Below, piece after piece: positions 44,745 through 54,803 of a DNA stretch of 64,000 bases; the stretch's first letter is position 1, and each line of letters opens with the position of its first letter. The translations under genes were made by a program, and so were the position numbers. The notes below the pieces were generated by a model that saw nothing but the letters and a program-made list of their open reading frames with translations, did no database searches and was not told the DNA's origin. The stretch comes from CAWEFA01 sp963851385 (lineage in GTDB: Bacteria; Bacteroidota; Bacteroidia; Bacteroidales; DTGW01), in the NCBI GenBank assembly GCA_963851385.1, contig CAWKPE010000032.1, positions 62,001-126,000 of the forward strand, read 5' to 3'.

Positions 44745-45025
44745 TATAAAAACAAATTAATGGCTGCTCCTTATTACTTTCAAAAACAAATTGCAGATTC
44801 TCTTACACTACACATTTAGTAAAAGCTACGATAGCCCATTATGCAGGTGATGAAAAGATAACAAATAGTGAAAACATATTTTCCAATTCATTAATTAATT
44901 CTGGTAATACTGGTTTAGTTCAGCAGGGTATTCTTCTAAAATCTCTCTGGACAGATTTAGTTCCGGCCGATAATAATGTGATATTGAATTTGAAAAGCGG
45001 TGCAATTACAGATTATATCTATTAA
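44745..45025 (+). pseudogene. Detached C-terminal part of the metallophosphoesterase
   Basis: After the TAG the same frame runs on for about 24 codons to two further stops near 44818. From about 44811 another frame reads THLVKATIAHYAGDEKITNS and later LKSLWTDLVPADNNVILNL, ending with TAA at 45025. AHYAGDE and LWTDLxPADN are what I expect in the C-terminus of this phosphoesterase group. One nonsense change and one frameshift have therefore cut off the last quarter. Confidence 0.7.
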
Positions 45026-45416
45026 TTGAATTATTAGGAAAACTGAAATCTTAAAAACCTGATAGCGTATTATCAATTCAATTTACATCACCTGGAAGTA
45101 TGATATATTGAATTTCCGGTCGGATTGAATAGTGATTATTAAATACGAATTAACAAAATAATTCAATAACAGTTTCTGTTTTTCACCTTTGCAGATTTAT
45201 ATCTAAAACCAATGAACCATTAAGGTAAGTTTGCCCCGGTCAAATATGATCAAGATCTAAGGTTTTCCTAGTTTAGGTACCGTCACTTTCTAAGATGTTC
45301 TTAAATAGCTTATGTTTAAACATTTTTAACAATTATTATCCTACTTAACTTATTTAAAATTAAAATAATGAATTTAGTTTTGTTCCCCGGAATAATTTAA
45401 ATATATAGCATAGGTA
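45026..45416. other. AT-rich intergenic region before the efflux operon
   Basis: No gene, repeat or clear hairpin is visible. Control sites of the efflux operon should lie near the end of this stretch, but I find no metal-regulator gene in the neighbourhood. Confidence 0.5.
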
Positions 45417-45608
45417 ATGCTTTTTAGAATTTTATTATTCTTGAATTTTTTAACCTTGGTATCAGTAAATCTTTATGGAAAGGAATTTTTCAAGGACACA
45501 TTAAAAATTGCAATTCAAAAGTATTGCAGTAATTTTATAACATACCTCTTAATATTTACTGAAAGATACAAGAGTGATACTTTAAAACTAATAACGACCC
45601 TTAATTAA
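45417..45608 (+). CDS. Possible small exported protein before the efflux operon
   Basis: A 63-codon frame with a hydrophobic start (MLFRILLFLNFLTLVSVNLYG) resembling a signal peptide, followed by a Lys/Thr-rich tail. It ends 14 bases before the TolC-like gene and could be a leader or small periplasmic protein of that operon. Many such AT-rich efflux operons begin with a small Cys- or His-rich protein, but this one has a single Cys, so support is weak. Confidence 0.3.
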   Translation: MLFRILLFLNFLTLVSVNLYGKEFFKDTLKIAIQKYCSNFITYLLIFTERYKSDTLKLITTLN

Positions 45609-45622
45609 ATTTCTTTAAACTG

Positions 45623-46900
45623 ATGACAAAAATATTTTTCCTGCTATTACCTGTTTGTTTCATCCTAAATAAAGTTGAGGCACAAATCAATTTTCAGACT
45701 GATACAGTTGCATTATCTCTGCAGGATGTTGAAACACTTTTTCTTAAAAATAATTTTGACCTGCTCGCTGCCAAATATCAAATTAACGAAGCCGATGCTG
45801 CTTTAATACAAGCTAAGCTGTGGGATAATCCTAATCTGAACATTGAACAGGGCGTTTATAATAAAGATACTAAAAAATGGTTCGATATTTCTGCAACTGG
45901 AGAAACGGCTGTTATTTTGCAGCAACTTGTATATCTTGCCGGCAAAAGAAATAAGCGTATCAGCATTGAAAAGATTAATTCCCAAATTGCCCAATACCAG
46001 TTTTATGATTTAATGCGCACTTTGCGGCATGAACTGAGAACTTCATTTTATGAACTTTATTTTTTACAGCAATCCCTTTCGATTTACGACCGGGAACTTA
46101 CTGCATTAAAAACTCTAGTAGATGCCTATACTATCGAATATAAAAAGGGTAATGTTCCCTTTAAAGAGCTGGCGCGTTTGCATGCTTTGCAATTCAATCT
46201 CGAAAACGAAAAAATAGATGTATTAAAAGACGTTAATGAAAAGCAAAGCAGTCTTGTTTTGCTAACCAACGATTCCCTTTCAAGGCCAATTAAACCGATG
46301 GTTGATGTTTCTGCTTTCGATAAAATAAGTCCTGACTCATTCAGCCTGGTATATTTGCTTGATTCGGGTTTGGCCAATCGTTACGATTTAAAAATTGCAG
46401 AAAAACAAATTCAATTAGAACAAACGAATCTTGCGTTGCAAAAAGCCATGCGCTTTCCTGATATAACTATTGGCGCAAGATATGATGAGGCTGGAAGCTA
46501 TGTTCATAATTACAATTCAATTTCATTAGGTTTCGATCTTCCGTTTTGGAATCACAATCAAGGCAACATTAAAATAGCAGAAAATAAAATTGAAGAATAC
46601 AAAGCACTTAAAAATAAAAGTGAACTTGATGTAAAAAACGATATAACAAAAGCTTTCTCACAACTCAGCGAAACCGACAAACTCTACAAGTCATCATTGC
46701 AAAAATTCGACAACAATTACGATAAATTGCTCGAAGGAATTACTATTGCTTACAAAAATCACACAATCAGTTTACTTGAATTTATTGATTATTACGAAAC
46801 ATATAAAAATTCGAAAAACGAATATTATCATTTGCAAATCAATCGTCTTGATGCCATTGAAGATTTGAATATGGCAACAGGCATAACCATTATAAAATGA
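45623..46900 (+). CDS. TolC-family outer-membrane efflux protein (CusC/CzcC-like)
   Basis: A 425-residue outer-membrane channel with signal peptide (about 1-20, ending EAQ). Two long helical repeats (about 35-215 and 240-415) show the family pattern ALIQAKLWDNPNLNIEQG, and later TLRHELRTSFYELYFLQQSL, ISLGFDLPFWNHNQGNI and LEFIDYYETYKNSK. It forms the exit duct for the RND pump encoded next, seven bases from the adaptor gene. Confidence 0.92.
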   Translation: MTKIFFLLLPVCFILNKVEAQINFQTDTVALSLQDVETLFLKNNFDLLAAKYQINEADAALIQAKLWDNPNLNIEQGVYNKDTKKWFDISATGETAVILQQLVYLAGKRNKRISIEKINSQIAQYQFYDLMRTLRHELRTSFYELYFLQQSLSIYDRELTALKTLVDAYTIEYKKGNVPFKELARLHALQFNLENEKIDVLKDVNEKQSSLVLLTNDSLSRPIKPMVDVSAFDKISPDSFSLVYLLDSGLANRYDLKIAEKQIQLEQTNLALQKAMRFPDITIGARYDEAGSYVHNYNSISLGFDLPFWNHNQGNIKIAENKIEEYKALKNKSELDVKNDITKAFSQLSETDKLYKSSLQKFDNNYDKLLEGITIAYKNHTISLLEFIDYYETYKNSKNEYYHLQINRLDAIEDLNMATGITIIK

Positions 46901-46907
46901 TTTTAAC

Positions 46908-48020
46908 ATGCAACATAAAAGATTTTTTTCAGACTTTGTTTTAATACTTATTATTTTTTGTTCATGCAGCAATCAACCGGCAGATAAAAATACTGCTCAA
47001 CAATTCTGCATTCCCGATTCACTTCTGAAGAACGTTACTTTCGATACTTTACGTCTGGAACCGGTTAATAGCGAACTTAAACTTTCGGGGAAAATTACAT
47101 TCAACGAAGATAATGTTGTAAAAATTTTTCCAATGGTAAGCGGACACATAGCTGACGTTAAAGTTTCACTGGGAGATTATGTTGAAAAAGGTAAGGTGCT
47201 TGCTGTTATACGCAGTTCCGATATGGCAAACTATTTTAACGAATTCAAATCTTCTCAATCGGAACTTGCAATTGCCAAAAAAAATCTGGAAGTTACAAGC
47301 AACATGCTAAGCAGCGGAGTGAGTTCGGAGAAGGATTACCTTGTAGCGCAAAACGAATATCAGAAAGCGCTGGCGCAATTCAACAAAATCAGTGAAGTGC
47401 TCAAAATTAATGGAAGTTCATTCCTGGCAAATGATACCACTGGTTCTGGTTATATGATTAAAGCACCAATCAGCGGATTTGTTGTGGAGAAGAATATTTC
47501 GGTCGGCATGGATCTTCGCCCGGATGCCGGCGACAATCTTTTTACCATCAGTGACCTTAAAGAAGTTTGGGCTATTGCTAATGTGTTTGAAACTGATATT
47601 GCAAAAATACAGATCGGTTCTGCTGCAGAAATTACTACCTTAAGTTATCCCGATAAAAAATTCATTGGCAATGTTGATAAAATATCAAATATTCTTGATC
47701 CCGAAACAAAAGTAATGAGTGTGAAAATACATCTTAACAACTCCGATTTTATTTTAAAGCCGGGCATGTTTGCTGACATTAAGATTCATTTTCCGGAAAA
47801 TAAAAAAATGCTTTCCATAAAATCCAATTCCATCATTTTTGATGATAATAAAAGTTATGTGTTGCGATATCGTGGCAAATGCAAAGTGACAATACAACAG
47901 GTAAATATTTTTAAATCGGTCGACGATAAAAGTTTTATCGAAAGCGATTCGCTTCGTGATGGGGATATTGCCATTTTGCGAAACGGGCTGTTCATTTTCA
48001 CTGAATTAAAAAATTTATAA
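46908..48020 (+). CDS. RND efflux periplasmic adaptor (CusB/CzcB-like)
   Basis: A 370-residue membrane-fusion protein that couples the pump to the outer-membrane channel. The N-terminus is a lipoprotein signal (FCSC, Cys-18 or Cys-20). Barrel-sandwich halves are visible as KIFPMVSGHIADVKVSLGDY and YMIKAPISGFVVEKNISVG, with a helical hairpin between (about 110-165) and a beta-barrel part EVWAIANVFETDIAKI. It is short of any extra metal-binding N-terminal domain. Confidence 0.93.
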   Translation: MQHKRFFSDFVLILIIFCSCSNQPADKNTAQQFCIPDSLLKNVTFDTLRLEPVNSELKLSGKITFNEDNVVKIFPMVSGHIADVKVSLGDYVEKGKVLAVIRSSDMANYFNEFKSSQSELAIAKKNLEVTSNMLSSGVSSEKDYLVAQNEYQKALAQFNKISEVLKINGSSFLANDTTGSGYMIKAPISGFVVEKNISVGMDLRPDAGDNLFTISDLKEVWAIANVFETDIAKIQIGSAAEITTLSYPDKKFIGNVDKISNILDPETKVMSVKIHLNNSDFILKPGMFADIKIHFPENKKMLSIKSNSIIFDDNKSYVLRYRGKCKVTIQQVNIFKSVDDKSFIESDSLRDGDIAILRNGLFIFTELKNL

Positions 48021-48047
48021 AGAAAAAAAAGTTGAACAAAATCTGAT

Positions 48048-51000
48048 ATGAATAACCTGGTTAAAAATATTATTTCATTTTCGTTGAGGCATAAGCTTTT
48101 TGTTTTTTTTATGACTGGTGTTCTTGCTATTGCAGGCTTTTATTGTTTTATGAAAACTCCAATTGTAGCTTTCCCGGATTTTACCAATACACAAATTCAA
48201 ATTATTACCCGTTGGCCCGGTCGCAGCGCGCAGGAAGTAGAACGTTTTGTTACCATACCCGTAGAAATTGCCATGAACAGCGTGCAACGAAAAACCAATC
48301 TCCGTTCAGTATCACTGTTTGGGCTTTCGGTAGTTACCTTAATATTTGAAGATGATGTTGATGATATATATGCAAGGCAACAAATTACGGGACTATTACC
48401 TTCTATAGATTTTCCTGACGGTGCCGAATATGAACTTACACCACCGACAGGTCCCACCGATGAAATTTTCCGGTATACCATACACTCCAAATATAAAACT
48501 CCGACAGAATTACGTACTATCCAGGATTGGGTTATTGACCGTAATTTGCGCACTGTACCAGGTGTGGCAGATGTGGTTGCTTTTGGCGGGCCAATTAAAA
48601 CGTATGATGTGAATGTTAATCCAAATTTGCTTTCACAATATGACCTCACAGCACTTGATGTATATGATGCAATTAGCAAGAGCAATGTTAATGTTGGAGG
48701 AGATGTCATTGAAAAATCAGCTCAGGCATTCGTGGTGCGTGGCATAGGGCTTATCAATAATATGGACGATATAAGGAATATTGTCATTAAAAATGTAAAA
48801 GGTACTTCAGTACTTGTTAAAAATGTTGCCGAAATAAAAGAATCAAACCAGCCACGTTTAGGAATGGTTGCGCGCGGACACGAACCTGATGTGGTTGAAG
48901 GCATTGTATTGATGCGTAAAGGTATTGACCCAGGTCCTGTACTAAAAGCACTTAGAGAAAAAATTAAAGAGCTGAATGAAAAAGTATTGCCTTCGGGCGT
49001 GGAAGTTCAAGCCGTATACGACCGGCAGAATCTTATTAATTTTTGTTTGCACACTGTATTCCATAATGTATTGATGGGTATTCTTCTAGTCACGGCTATA
49101 GTACTTCTTTTCATGCGCGACTGGCGTGCCACGCTCATTGTATCGCTTATTATTCCACTTTCGCTGTTGTTTGCTTTTATTCTTCTTTACTTGAAAGGAA
49201 TGTTTGCAAACCTTATTTCCATTGGCGCTATTGACTTTGGAATTTTAATTGACGGAGCAGTGGTAATGGTTGAAGGTGTTTTTGTTTCATTGGGATTTTA
49301 CGCTGCTGAAATTGGAATGGAAAAATTCAATAAGGTGGCAAAGCTTGGTATAATAAGGCGCACAGGCGTGGATATGGGAAAAGCAATTTTCTTTTCTAAA
49401 CTCATCATCATTACTGCACTCATTCCTGTTTTCTCTTTCGAAAAAGTGGAAGGTAAATTATTCTCTCCTCTTGCTTATACACTTGGATTCGCATTACTCG
49501 GCGCATTATTTTTCACACTTACGTTTGTTCCTTCATTAACGAGCACGTTATTTCATAAGAATGTAGTTGAAAAACACAACCCTCTTGTTGCAGGAATGAT
49601 AAAGTATTATGAAAAACTATATGATTGGGTGATGGGACACAAAAAACTTACTCTTGTTATTGCCAGTTTATTTATTGCTGTCACTTTCTTTTCAGCAAAA
49701 TTTTTGGGTTCTGAATTTATTCCCCACCTGAATGAAGGTGCACTATGGGTTGAAGGAGATGCACCTATGAGCATTTCTCTCACGCAATCTAAAACGTTAG
49801 CTGACAGCATGCGTTATGATTTGTTAAGTTTTCCTGAAGTACACGAAGTAGTTTCACAGATTGGCCGACCAGATGATGGAACCGACGCAGAAGGATTTTA
49901 TAATATTCAAAATTTAGTTGATTTATATCCTAAAGAACAATGGAAATCTCACATTACAAAAGATGAACTGATTAACAAAATGCAGCAACGTCTGGACTCG
50001 AAATATGTTGGAGCAATTTGGAGCTTTTCGCAACCAATTATTGATAACGTGAACGAGGCTGTTGCAGGAATTAATGTAGACCAAGCGGTGAAAGTATTTG
50101 GTGAAAATCTTGACACTATTTCAAAAATTGCAAGACAGGTTTGTGAAAAAGTTAATTCCATTCGGGGCATGGAAGATGTTGGCATTTTAAAAAATTTAGG
50201 GCAACCTGAGTTACAAATCAAATTAAACCGTGAAAAGATGGCTGCCTATGGCATTTCTGCAGCCGAAGCAAATGCAGTGATAGAGCTTGCTATTGGAGGA
50301 AAAGCAGCTACACAGTTATATGAAGGTGAAAAAAAATTCGACGTCCGTGTGCGTTATCAGTATCCATTCAGAAAATCTGAAACAGAAATCGGAGACCTGA
50401 TGATTCCTGCCGCATCAGGTACTAAAATTCCCCTTAAAGAAATTGCCGACATTCAATTGGGCAGTGGTCCTTCATTTATTTATCGCGATAATAACAAACG
50501 CTTTACAGCTGTTTCATTTGCAGTGCGCGGAAGAGATTTGGGAGGTGCCGTTTTAGAAGGACAAAAAAAAGTAAGTAAAGAAATAAAACTTCCCAAAGGA
50601 TACAGTATTAAATGGAGTGGTGATTTTGAAAGCGAAATCAGGGCGATGACAAAATTATCTATCGTGGTGCCTGTAAGCTTAATTATTATATTTATTATTC
50701 TGTTAATTTTTTTCCGCAAAATCAGAGAAGTACTGCTTGTATTGATGAATGTTCCTTTTGCTCTCGTAGGAGGGATTTTGGCACTTTTAATTACCGGAAC
50801 AAATTTTAATATTTCTGCAGGTATTGGATTTATTGCCTTGTTCGGAATATGCATTCAAAACGGTGTAATTATTATTTCCGTTATCAAACAAAATCTTGAT
50901 AAAAAAATTAAGCTCGATGAAGCAATAAAAGCAGGAGCTATTTCCCGAGTTCGCCCTGTTGTAATGACTGCATTAATGGCTATATTTGGCTTGCTGCCCG

Positions 51001-51155
51001 CTGCAATTTCAACTGGTATTGGTTCTGAAACACAAAAACCACTTGCCATTGTTATTGTAGGCGGATTAATTAGTGCCACATTACTTATGCTTTTAATTTT
51101 CCCGATCATTTTTAAAGGGGCCTACAAGTATACCTTAAAAAAGCTAACCGAATAA
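48048..51155 (+). CDS. CusA/CzcA-family heavy-metal efflux RND pump
   Basis: A 1035-residue inner-membrane RND pump using the proton gradient to expel metal ions. Typical features are the start FSLRHKLFVFFMTGVLAIAG, ITRWPGRSAQEVERFVTIPV, the membrane segment carrying the proton-relay acids IDFGILIDGAVVMVEGVF (as in CzcA, Asp-Asp-Glu), and a second RND half from about 530. Whether it moves Cu/Ag or Co/Zn/Cd cannot be settled by eye, though the DFG-DGAVV-E pattern is of the CzcA type. It is the last gene of a three-gene operon with no metal sensor next to it. Confidence 0.95.
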   Translation: MNNLVKNIISFSLRHKLFVFFMTGVLAIAGFYCFMKTPIVAFPDFTNTQIQIITRWPGRSAQEVERFVTIPVEIAMNSVQRKTNLRSVSLFGLSVVTLIFEDDVDDIYARQQITGLLPSIDFPDGAEYELTPPTGPTDEIFRYTIHSKYKTPTELRTIQDWVIDRNLRTVPGVADVVAFGGPIKTYDVNVNPNLLSQYDLTALDVYDAISKSNVNVGGDVIEKSAQAFVVRGIGLINNMDDIRNIVIKNVKGTSVLVKNVAEIKESNQPRLGMVARGHEPDVVEGIVLMRKGIDPGPVLKALREKIKELNEKVLPSGVEVQAVYDRQNLINFCLHTVFHNVLMGILLVTAIVLLFMRDWRATLIVSLIIPLSLLFAFILLYLKGMFANLISIGAIDFGILIDGAVVMVEGVFVSLGFYAAEIGMEKFNKVAKLGIIRRTGVDMGKAIFFSKLIIITALIPVFSFEKVEGKLFSPLAYTLGFALLGALFFTLTFVPSLTSTLFHKNVVEKHNPLVAGMIKYYEKLYDWVMGHKKLTLVIASLFIAVTFFSAKFLGSEFIPHLNEGALWVEGDAPMSISLTQSKTLADSMRYDLLSFPEVHEVVSQIGRPDDGTDAEGFYNIQNLVDLYPKEQWKSHITKDELINKMQQRLDSKYVGAIWSFSQPIIDNVNEAVAGINVDQAVKVFGENLDTISKIARQVCEKVNSIRGMEDVGILKNLGQPELQIKLNREKMAAYGISAAEANAVIELAIGGKAATQLYEGEKKFDVRVRYQYPFRKSETEIGDLMIPAASGTKIPLKEIADIQLGSGPSFIYRDNNKRFTAVSFAVRGRDLGGAVLEGQKKVSKEIKLPKGYSIKWSGDFESEIRAMTKLSIVVPVSLIIIFIILLIFFRKIREVLLVLMNVPFALVGGILALLITGTNFNISAGIGFIALFGICIQNGVIIISVIKQNLDKKIKLDEAIKAGAISRVRPVVMTALMAIFGLLPAAISTGIGSETQKPLAIVIVGGLISATLLMLLIFPIIFKGAYKYTLKKLTE

Positions 51156-51261
51156 AATGAATTATAAATTTGCTGATTACTATTCTATCTGAAAAATAAT
51201 ATTTCAAATGGAAAGATTGATTTATTGAATAACTTTCTATTCATTTTCTCAAATAATTGTT

Positions 51262-52233
51262 ATGAATAAGTTTAATAACATCAAAGTTATTGCAAGATTT
51301 CTTAGAACAGGTTTAATATTTAGTTACCTGATATTTCTAAATAAAGTATCAGCCAGCATAAAATTATTTCCTTTTAAACATTTAATTAATAACATGAGAA
51401 TTAAAAGGATTAAAAGAGATTCATATATGATTAGTTCTCTTATTGGCTATTTATCTACAAAAATGCTTAATAGAAATCTTTCTTCAAAGGAATATGAAAA
51501 TCTTTACTTAGCTGGAGCTATTACTCCTTTGTATGATAGATTTTTTGATAATTTGAAATATTCTGAAGAATTTCTTCAAAAAATAACTTTAATACCTGAG
51601 TCCATTGGCACTGATAATCCATTTAATTTGTGTTTTGTTCAGTTATATCAGAAACTCATAAGCAATGTTTTCAATTATGATGACTTTAGACAGTCCAGTT
51701 TAAAAGTATATGAAGCTCAATTGAGAAGCAGGAAACAGCAAACAAGTATATCTACAGATGAAATAGAAAATATAACGTATGAAAAAGGTGGAGCTTCATC
51801 AATTTTCTATGAAAGTGTACTTAAAACTCAATTAGGCTTTGAACAGAAAGAACTAATGTTTTGGTTTGGTGCATTTATTCAATTGCTTGATGATATTTTT
51901 GATTTACATTGCGATTTAATCAATAATCACAATACTCTAATTACACGAAATTTGCATTCAATAGGAAATATAAAAGTAATTCTGCAAAAATTATTATTTC
52001 ATAACATTGACTTATTAAATGATTCAGAAATTACAGAAAAAAATAAGACTAAGCTCGTGAATTTTTATTATTTCTTTGCTTTCCCAGGTTTATCATATAT
52101 TGATTATTTGTACCGAAGTTCATTATATGACAAATTAATCAATGAACAAGGTCAATTAAAAGAAAAGTACTGTTGGAAAAGTTGGAATATAAGGAAGTTA
52201 ATAATGACATTATATTACATAATTCAAAATTAA
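51262..52233 (+). CDS. Class I isoprenoid-synthase-like protein
   Basis: A 323-residue, almost all-helical protein. YLAGAITPLYDRFFDN (about 82-97) and IQLLDDIFDLHCDLINNHNT (about 206-225) sit at the two places where class I terpene synthases have Asp-rich metal motifs, and EKGGASSIFYESV (174-186) recalls the K-G-G/S helix break of squalene-synthase-like and DUF2600 proteins. I therefore place it, tentatively, in the class I isoprenoid biosynthesis fold. Substrate and partner enzymes are not visible. It stands alone on the plus strand and ends at a hairpin shared with the chemotaxis operon. Confidence 0.6.
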   Translation: MNKFNNIKVIARFLRTGLIFSYLIFLNKVSASIKLFPFKHLINNMRIKRIKRDSYMISSLIGYLSTKMLNRNLSSKEYENLYLAGAITPLYDRFFDNLKYSEEFLQKITLIPESIGTDNPFNLCFVQLYQKLISNVFNYDDFRQSSLKVYEAQLRSRKQQTSISTDEIENITYEKGGASSIFYESVLKTQLGFEQKELMFWFGAFIQLLDDIFDLHCDLINNHNTLITRNLHSIGNIKVILQKLLFHNIDLLNDSEITEKNKTKLVNFYYFFAFPGLSYIDYLYRSSLYDKLINEQGQLKEKYCWKSWNIRKLIMTLYYIIQN

Positions 52234-52298
52234 GAAAGTTCTTTATTTTTCCATATAATATGATTTTGGATAGCAATATTATTATTATTTAAAAGAAA

Positions 52299-52315
52299 CC
52301 GGGACTCAATCCCGG
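52299..52315. terminator. Bidirectional terminator between converging genes
   Basis: CCGGGA-CTCAA-TCCCGG is a perfect 6-base stem with an A-run before and a T-rich stretch after, so it fits termination in both directions, after the isoprenoid-synthase-like gene and after the chemoreceptor gene. Confidence 0.75.
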
Positions 52316-52337
52316 CTTAGAGTGTTTTTAGGTCAGC

Positions 52338-54152
52338 TTAAAATTTCTCATAGTTTTCATGATCTTTATCAGGTCCCTCAATATTAATATCTACACCATG
52401 AATTGCATTCTTTAGCACTTCTGGTTTATTAAAGTGAGGTACGTTGATATGGGTGTGTCCAATTTTTGGTTGTTGAACCTGGGCAACTTTAGGTGCTTTT
52501 TGGCGTTGCTGGCGAACCCTTGATATATCGTTATTATCGGTTGAAGTTTTATAGAATAAAATAGTTTCCTGAAGCTGTTCGGCCAGGCTTGCAAGTTCTT
52601 CAGCATTTGAAGACATTTCTTCAGCGGCCGAAGCATTCCTTTGAGTAACCGAACTTAATTGTATCACAGCATTATTAACCTGGCCTGCACCTGAATTCTG
52701 TTCAACACTGGCTACAGCAATTTCCTGAACAAGTACTGCGGTTTTCTGAATATCGGGTACAATTTTCTGTAACAACTTACCGGATTCATCGGCAATTTTA
52801 ACGCTTGATTTTGAAAGCTCATCAATTTCTTTGGCTGCAGCCTGGCTATTCTCAGCAAGTTTACGTACTTCTGCAGCAACCACTGCAAAACCTTTACCCT
52901 GGTCACCTGCGCGTGCAGCTTCTATGGCAGCATTGATTGCAAGCAAATCGGTCTTTTCAGCTATTTCACCAATAACCGTAATTTTATCTGCTATTTTTCT
53001 CATTGCATCAACAGTAGTAGTAACGGCTTTATTACCTTCATTGATATCACTCGAGGCTTGCAAAGCAATTTTTTCTGTCTGTTTTGCATTGTCGGTATTC
53101 TGGTTGATGTTAGAAACCATTTGTTCCATAGAAGATGAAACTTCTTCGGTTGATGAAGCCTGCTCGGTAGAACCTTCAGAAATTTGCACTGCAACAGATT
53201 GTAAAGCCTGGCTTGCATCTACAATATTCACAATTGCTATTTTAAATTCACCAATCATACTGGAATTGGATTTAACCATTTCATCAAGAGCACCCATTAA
53301 TTCATCTTTGTCGGAACGTTTAGAAAGTGTGACAGTCAAATCACCTTTCGCTACAGCTTTTACTTTTTCTATAATGTCATTTGTAGATAAAATGAGTGAA
53401 TTCAAATTTTCTCTCATATCATTAAACTCACCGTAATACTCTTTTTTAATTATTTCAGGTATATTTCCTTTTGAAACTTTATCAATATAATCAGCCGCTA
53501 TTTTTAATGGTGCAGTTGTATTCGCTGAAATCATTAAACCAAGTACCATAGCAATGATTATTCCTGCAACAAGTATTGAAATCATTAGAATTGTAGCATT
53601 TTCAGAATCTGCATTATTCTTGACTATAATTTCTTTTCCTTGACTAATTTTTTGATTTATCATTTCGCCGAGTGCAATATTAATAGCTTTCTCGGTTTGA
53701 TTAAGCTCATTTTTTACAAATATGTTTGCTTCTGTCTTATTATTTAATGCAAGATTTTTTATGGTTTTTAAGTCGTTTTGAAGTATTTCATATACTTTTT
53801 GAAAATTATTAACTACATTTTTGTCACTTTCATCATTAGCCAATGAGCTATATATTTTAGATTCTTCGACAATTCTATTATTTGTATCGTCGATAGATTT
53901 GTTGTATTCGAAAAGTTTTGTATTATCATTTTCATCTACCATATCACGCACTTCTACCAACAATTTTTGTATATCAGTCGAAATTAATATTACATGACTA
54001 AGCGGTGTAGAAAATTCATTAAATAATTTATTATCATTTTTATTAATTTTTTTTATTATTGCTATTCCAAATATACCTATCAAAGCTGCTATAAGAGCAA
54101 CAGACATAAAGCTTACTATAAGCCTTGCACGGATTTTAAATTTTTTGAACAT
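52338..54152 (-). CDS. Methyl-accepting chemotaxis protein
   Basis: A 604-residue membrane chemoreceptor. One membrane segment at about 11-32, a helical periplasmic domain of about 150 residues (four-helix-bundle type), a second segment (about 190-212), HAMP, a long coiled signalling domain with the conserved hairpin tip KTDLLAINAAIEAARAGDQG, and a hydrophilic tail ending EGPDKDHENYEKF. Methylation-site stretches rich in Glu/Gln are visible (SSTEEVSSSMEQM). It shares an operon with cheW and cheA, 19 bases after cheW. Confidence 0.94.
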   Translation of the reverse strand: MFKKFKIRARLIVSFMSVALIAALIGIFGIAIIKKINKNDNKLFNEFSTPLSHVILISTDIQKLLVEVRDMVDENDNTKLFEYNKSIDDTNNRIVEESKIYSSLANDESDKNVVNNFQKVYEILQNDLKTIKNLALNNKTEANIFVKNELNQTEKAINIALGEMINQKISQGKEIIVKNNADSENATILMISILVAGIIIAMVLGLMISANTTAPLKIAADYIDKVSKGNIPEIIKKEYYGEFNDMRENLNSLILSTNDIIEKVKAVAKGDLTVTLSKRSDKDELMGALDEMVKSNSSMIGEFKIAIVNIVDASQALQSVAVQISEGSTEQASSTEEVSSSMEQMVSNINQNTDNAKQTEKIALQASSDINEGNKAVTTTVDAMRKIADKITVIGEIAEKTDLLAINAAIEAARAGDQGKGFAVVAAEVRKLAENSQAAAKEIDELSKSSVKIADESGKLLQKIVPDIQKTAVLVQEIAVASVEQNSGAGQVNNAVIQLSSVTQRNASAAEEMSSNAEELASLAEQLQETILFYKTSTDNNDISRVRQQRQKAPKVAQVQQPKIGHTHINVPHFNKPEVLKNAIHGVDINIEGPDKDHENYEKF

Positions 54153-54171
54153 GGTTATAAAGTTTTTAAGT

Positions 54172-54657
54172 TTAACTAATTATTGATTCTTCTATTTTTT
54201 GAGCTTCTTTAATTGCGTCCTGTTCTTCATCCGTAAATACTTTTTCAACATCAAGAAGTAATATAAAATCTTCCTTGAGTTTGAATATTCCCTGCAGGAA
54301 ATCAGTATTAAAGTCTTTGCTCATCTTCGGAACCGATTTAATGTCGGCATCATCAATGTTAATAACATCTTTAACCTTGTCTACTATGGCTCCGATACGG
54401 AATACATCGCTGCCGGAAGTAAAGTCGAGGACAATTACTACATAAGATGTATCCTCAGATCTATCAGGTAGTTTAAATTTTACACGTGATTCGAAAACCG
54501 GAACAACTTCACCGCGGAAGTTTATAATTCCTTTAATAAAGGTAGGCGCATTCGGTACATGGGTAATATTCTGCTTTTGCAGTACTTCCAGTACATTGAT
54601 AACGTTCACGGCAAACAGTTCGTCGCAAACGGTAAAAGAAAGATAGGTGCTTGTCAT
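54172..54657 (-). CDS. cheW: Chemotaxis coupling protein CheW
   Basis: A 161-residue single CheW domain that connects receptors with CheA. Recognisable are FTVCDELFAVNVINVLEVLQ, THVPNAPTFIKGIINFRGEV with the conserved Asn-Phe-Arg-Gly, VPVFESRVKF and a C-terminal acidic extension after LLLDVEKVFT. It lies between the receptor and the cheA gene on the same strand. Confidence 0.95.
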   Translation of the reverse strand: MTSTYLSFTVCDELFAVNVINVLEVLQKQNITHVPNAPTFIKGIINFRGEVVPVFESRVKFKLPDRSEDTSYVVIVLDFTSGSDVFRIGAIVDKVKDVINIDDADIKSVPKMSKDFNTDFLQGIFKLKEDFILLLDVEKVFTDEEQDAIKEAQKIEESIIS

Positions 54658-54803
54658 AATTTGAAAAATTAAGTTATTGTTATCTTGTTAAGTTAAATTT
54701 ATTTTAATTGTCAAACCTCCCCCAAAGGTGATCTGATTGTTATTTTCATATATATTCATTAATTAGTTACATTACTCAATTCACTACTCTTAAAAATAAG
54801 GTT

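Noticed and set aside
48197..48709. 170-codon frame opposite the RND pump gene
   Set aside because: Antisense shadow of a strongly conserved coding region.
52831..53436. 201-codon frame opposite the chemoreceptor
   Set aside because: Antisense shadow of the Ala/Ser-rich signalling domain; no signals of its own.
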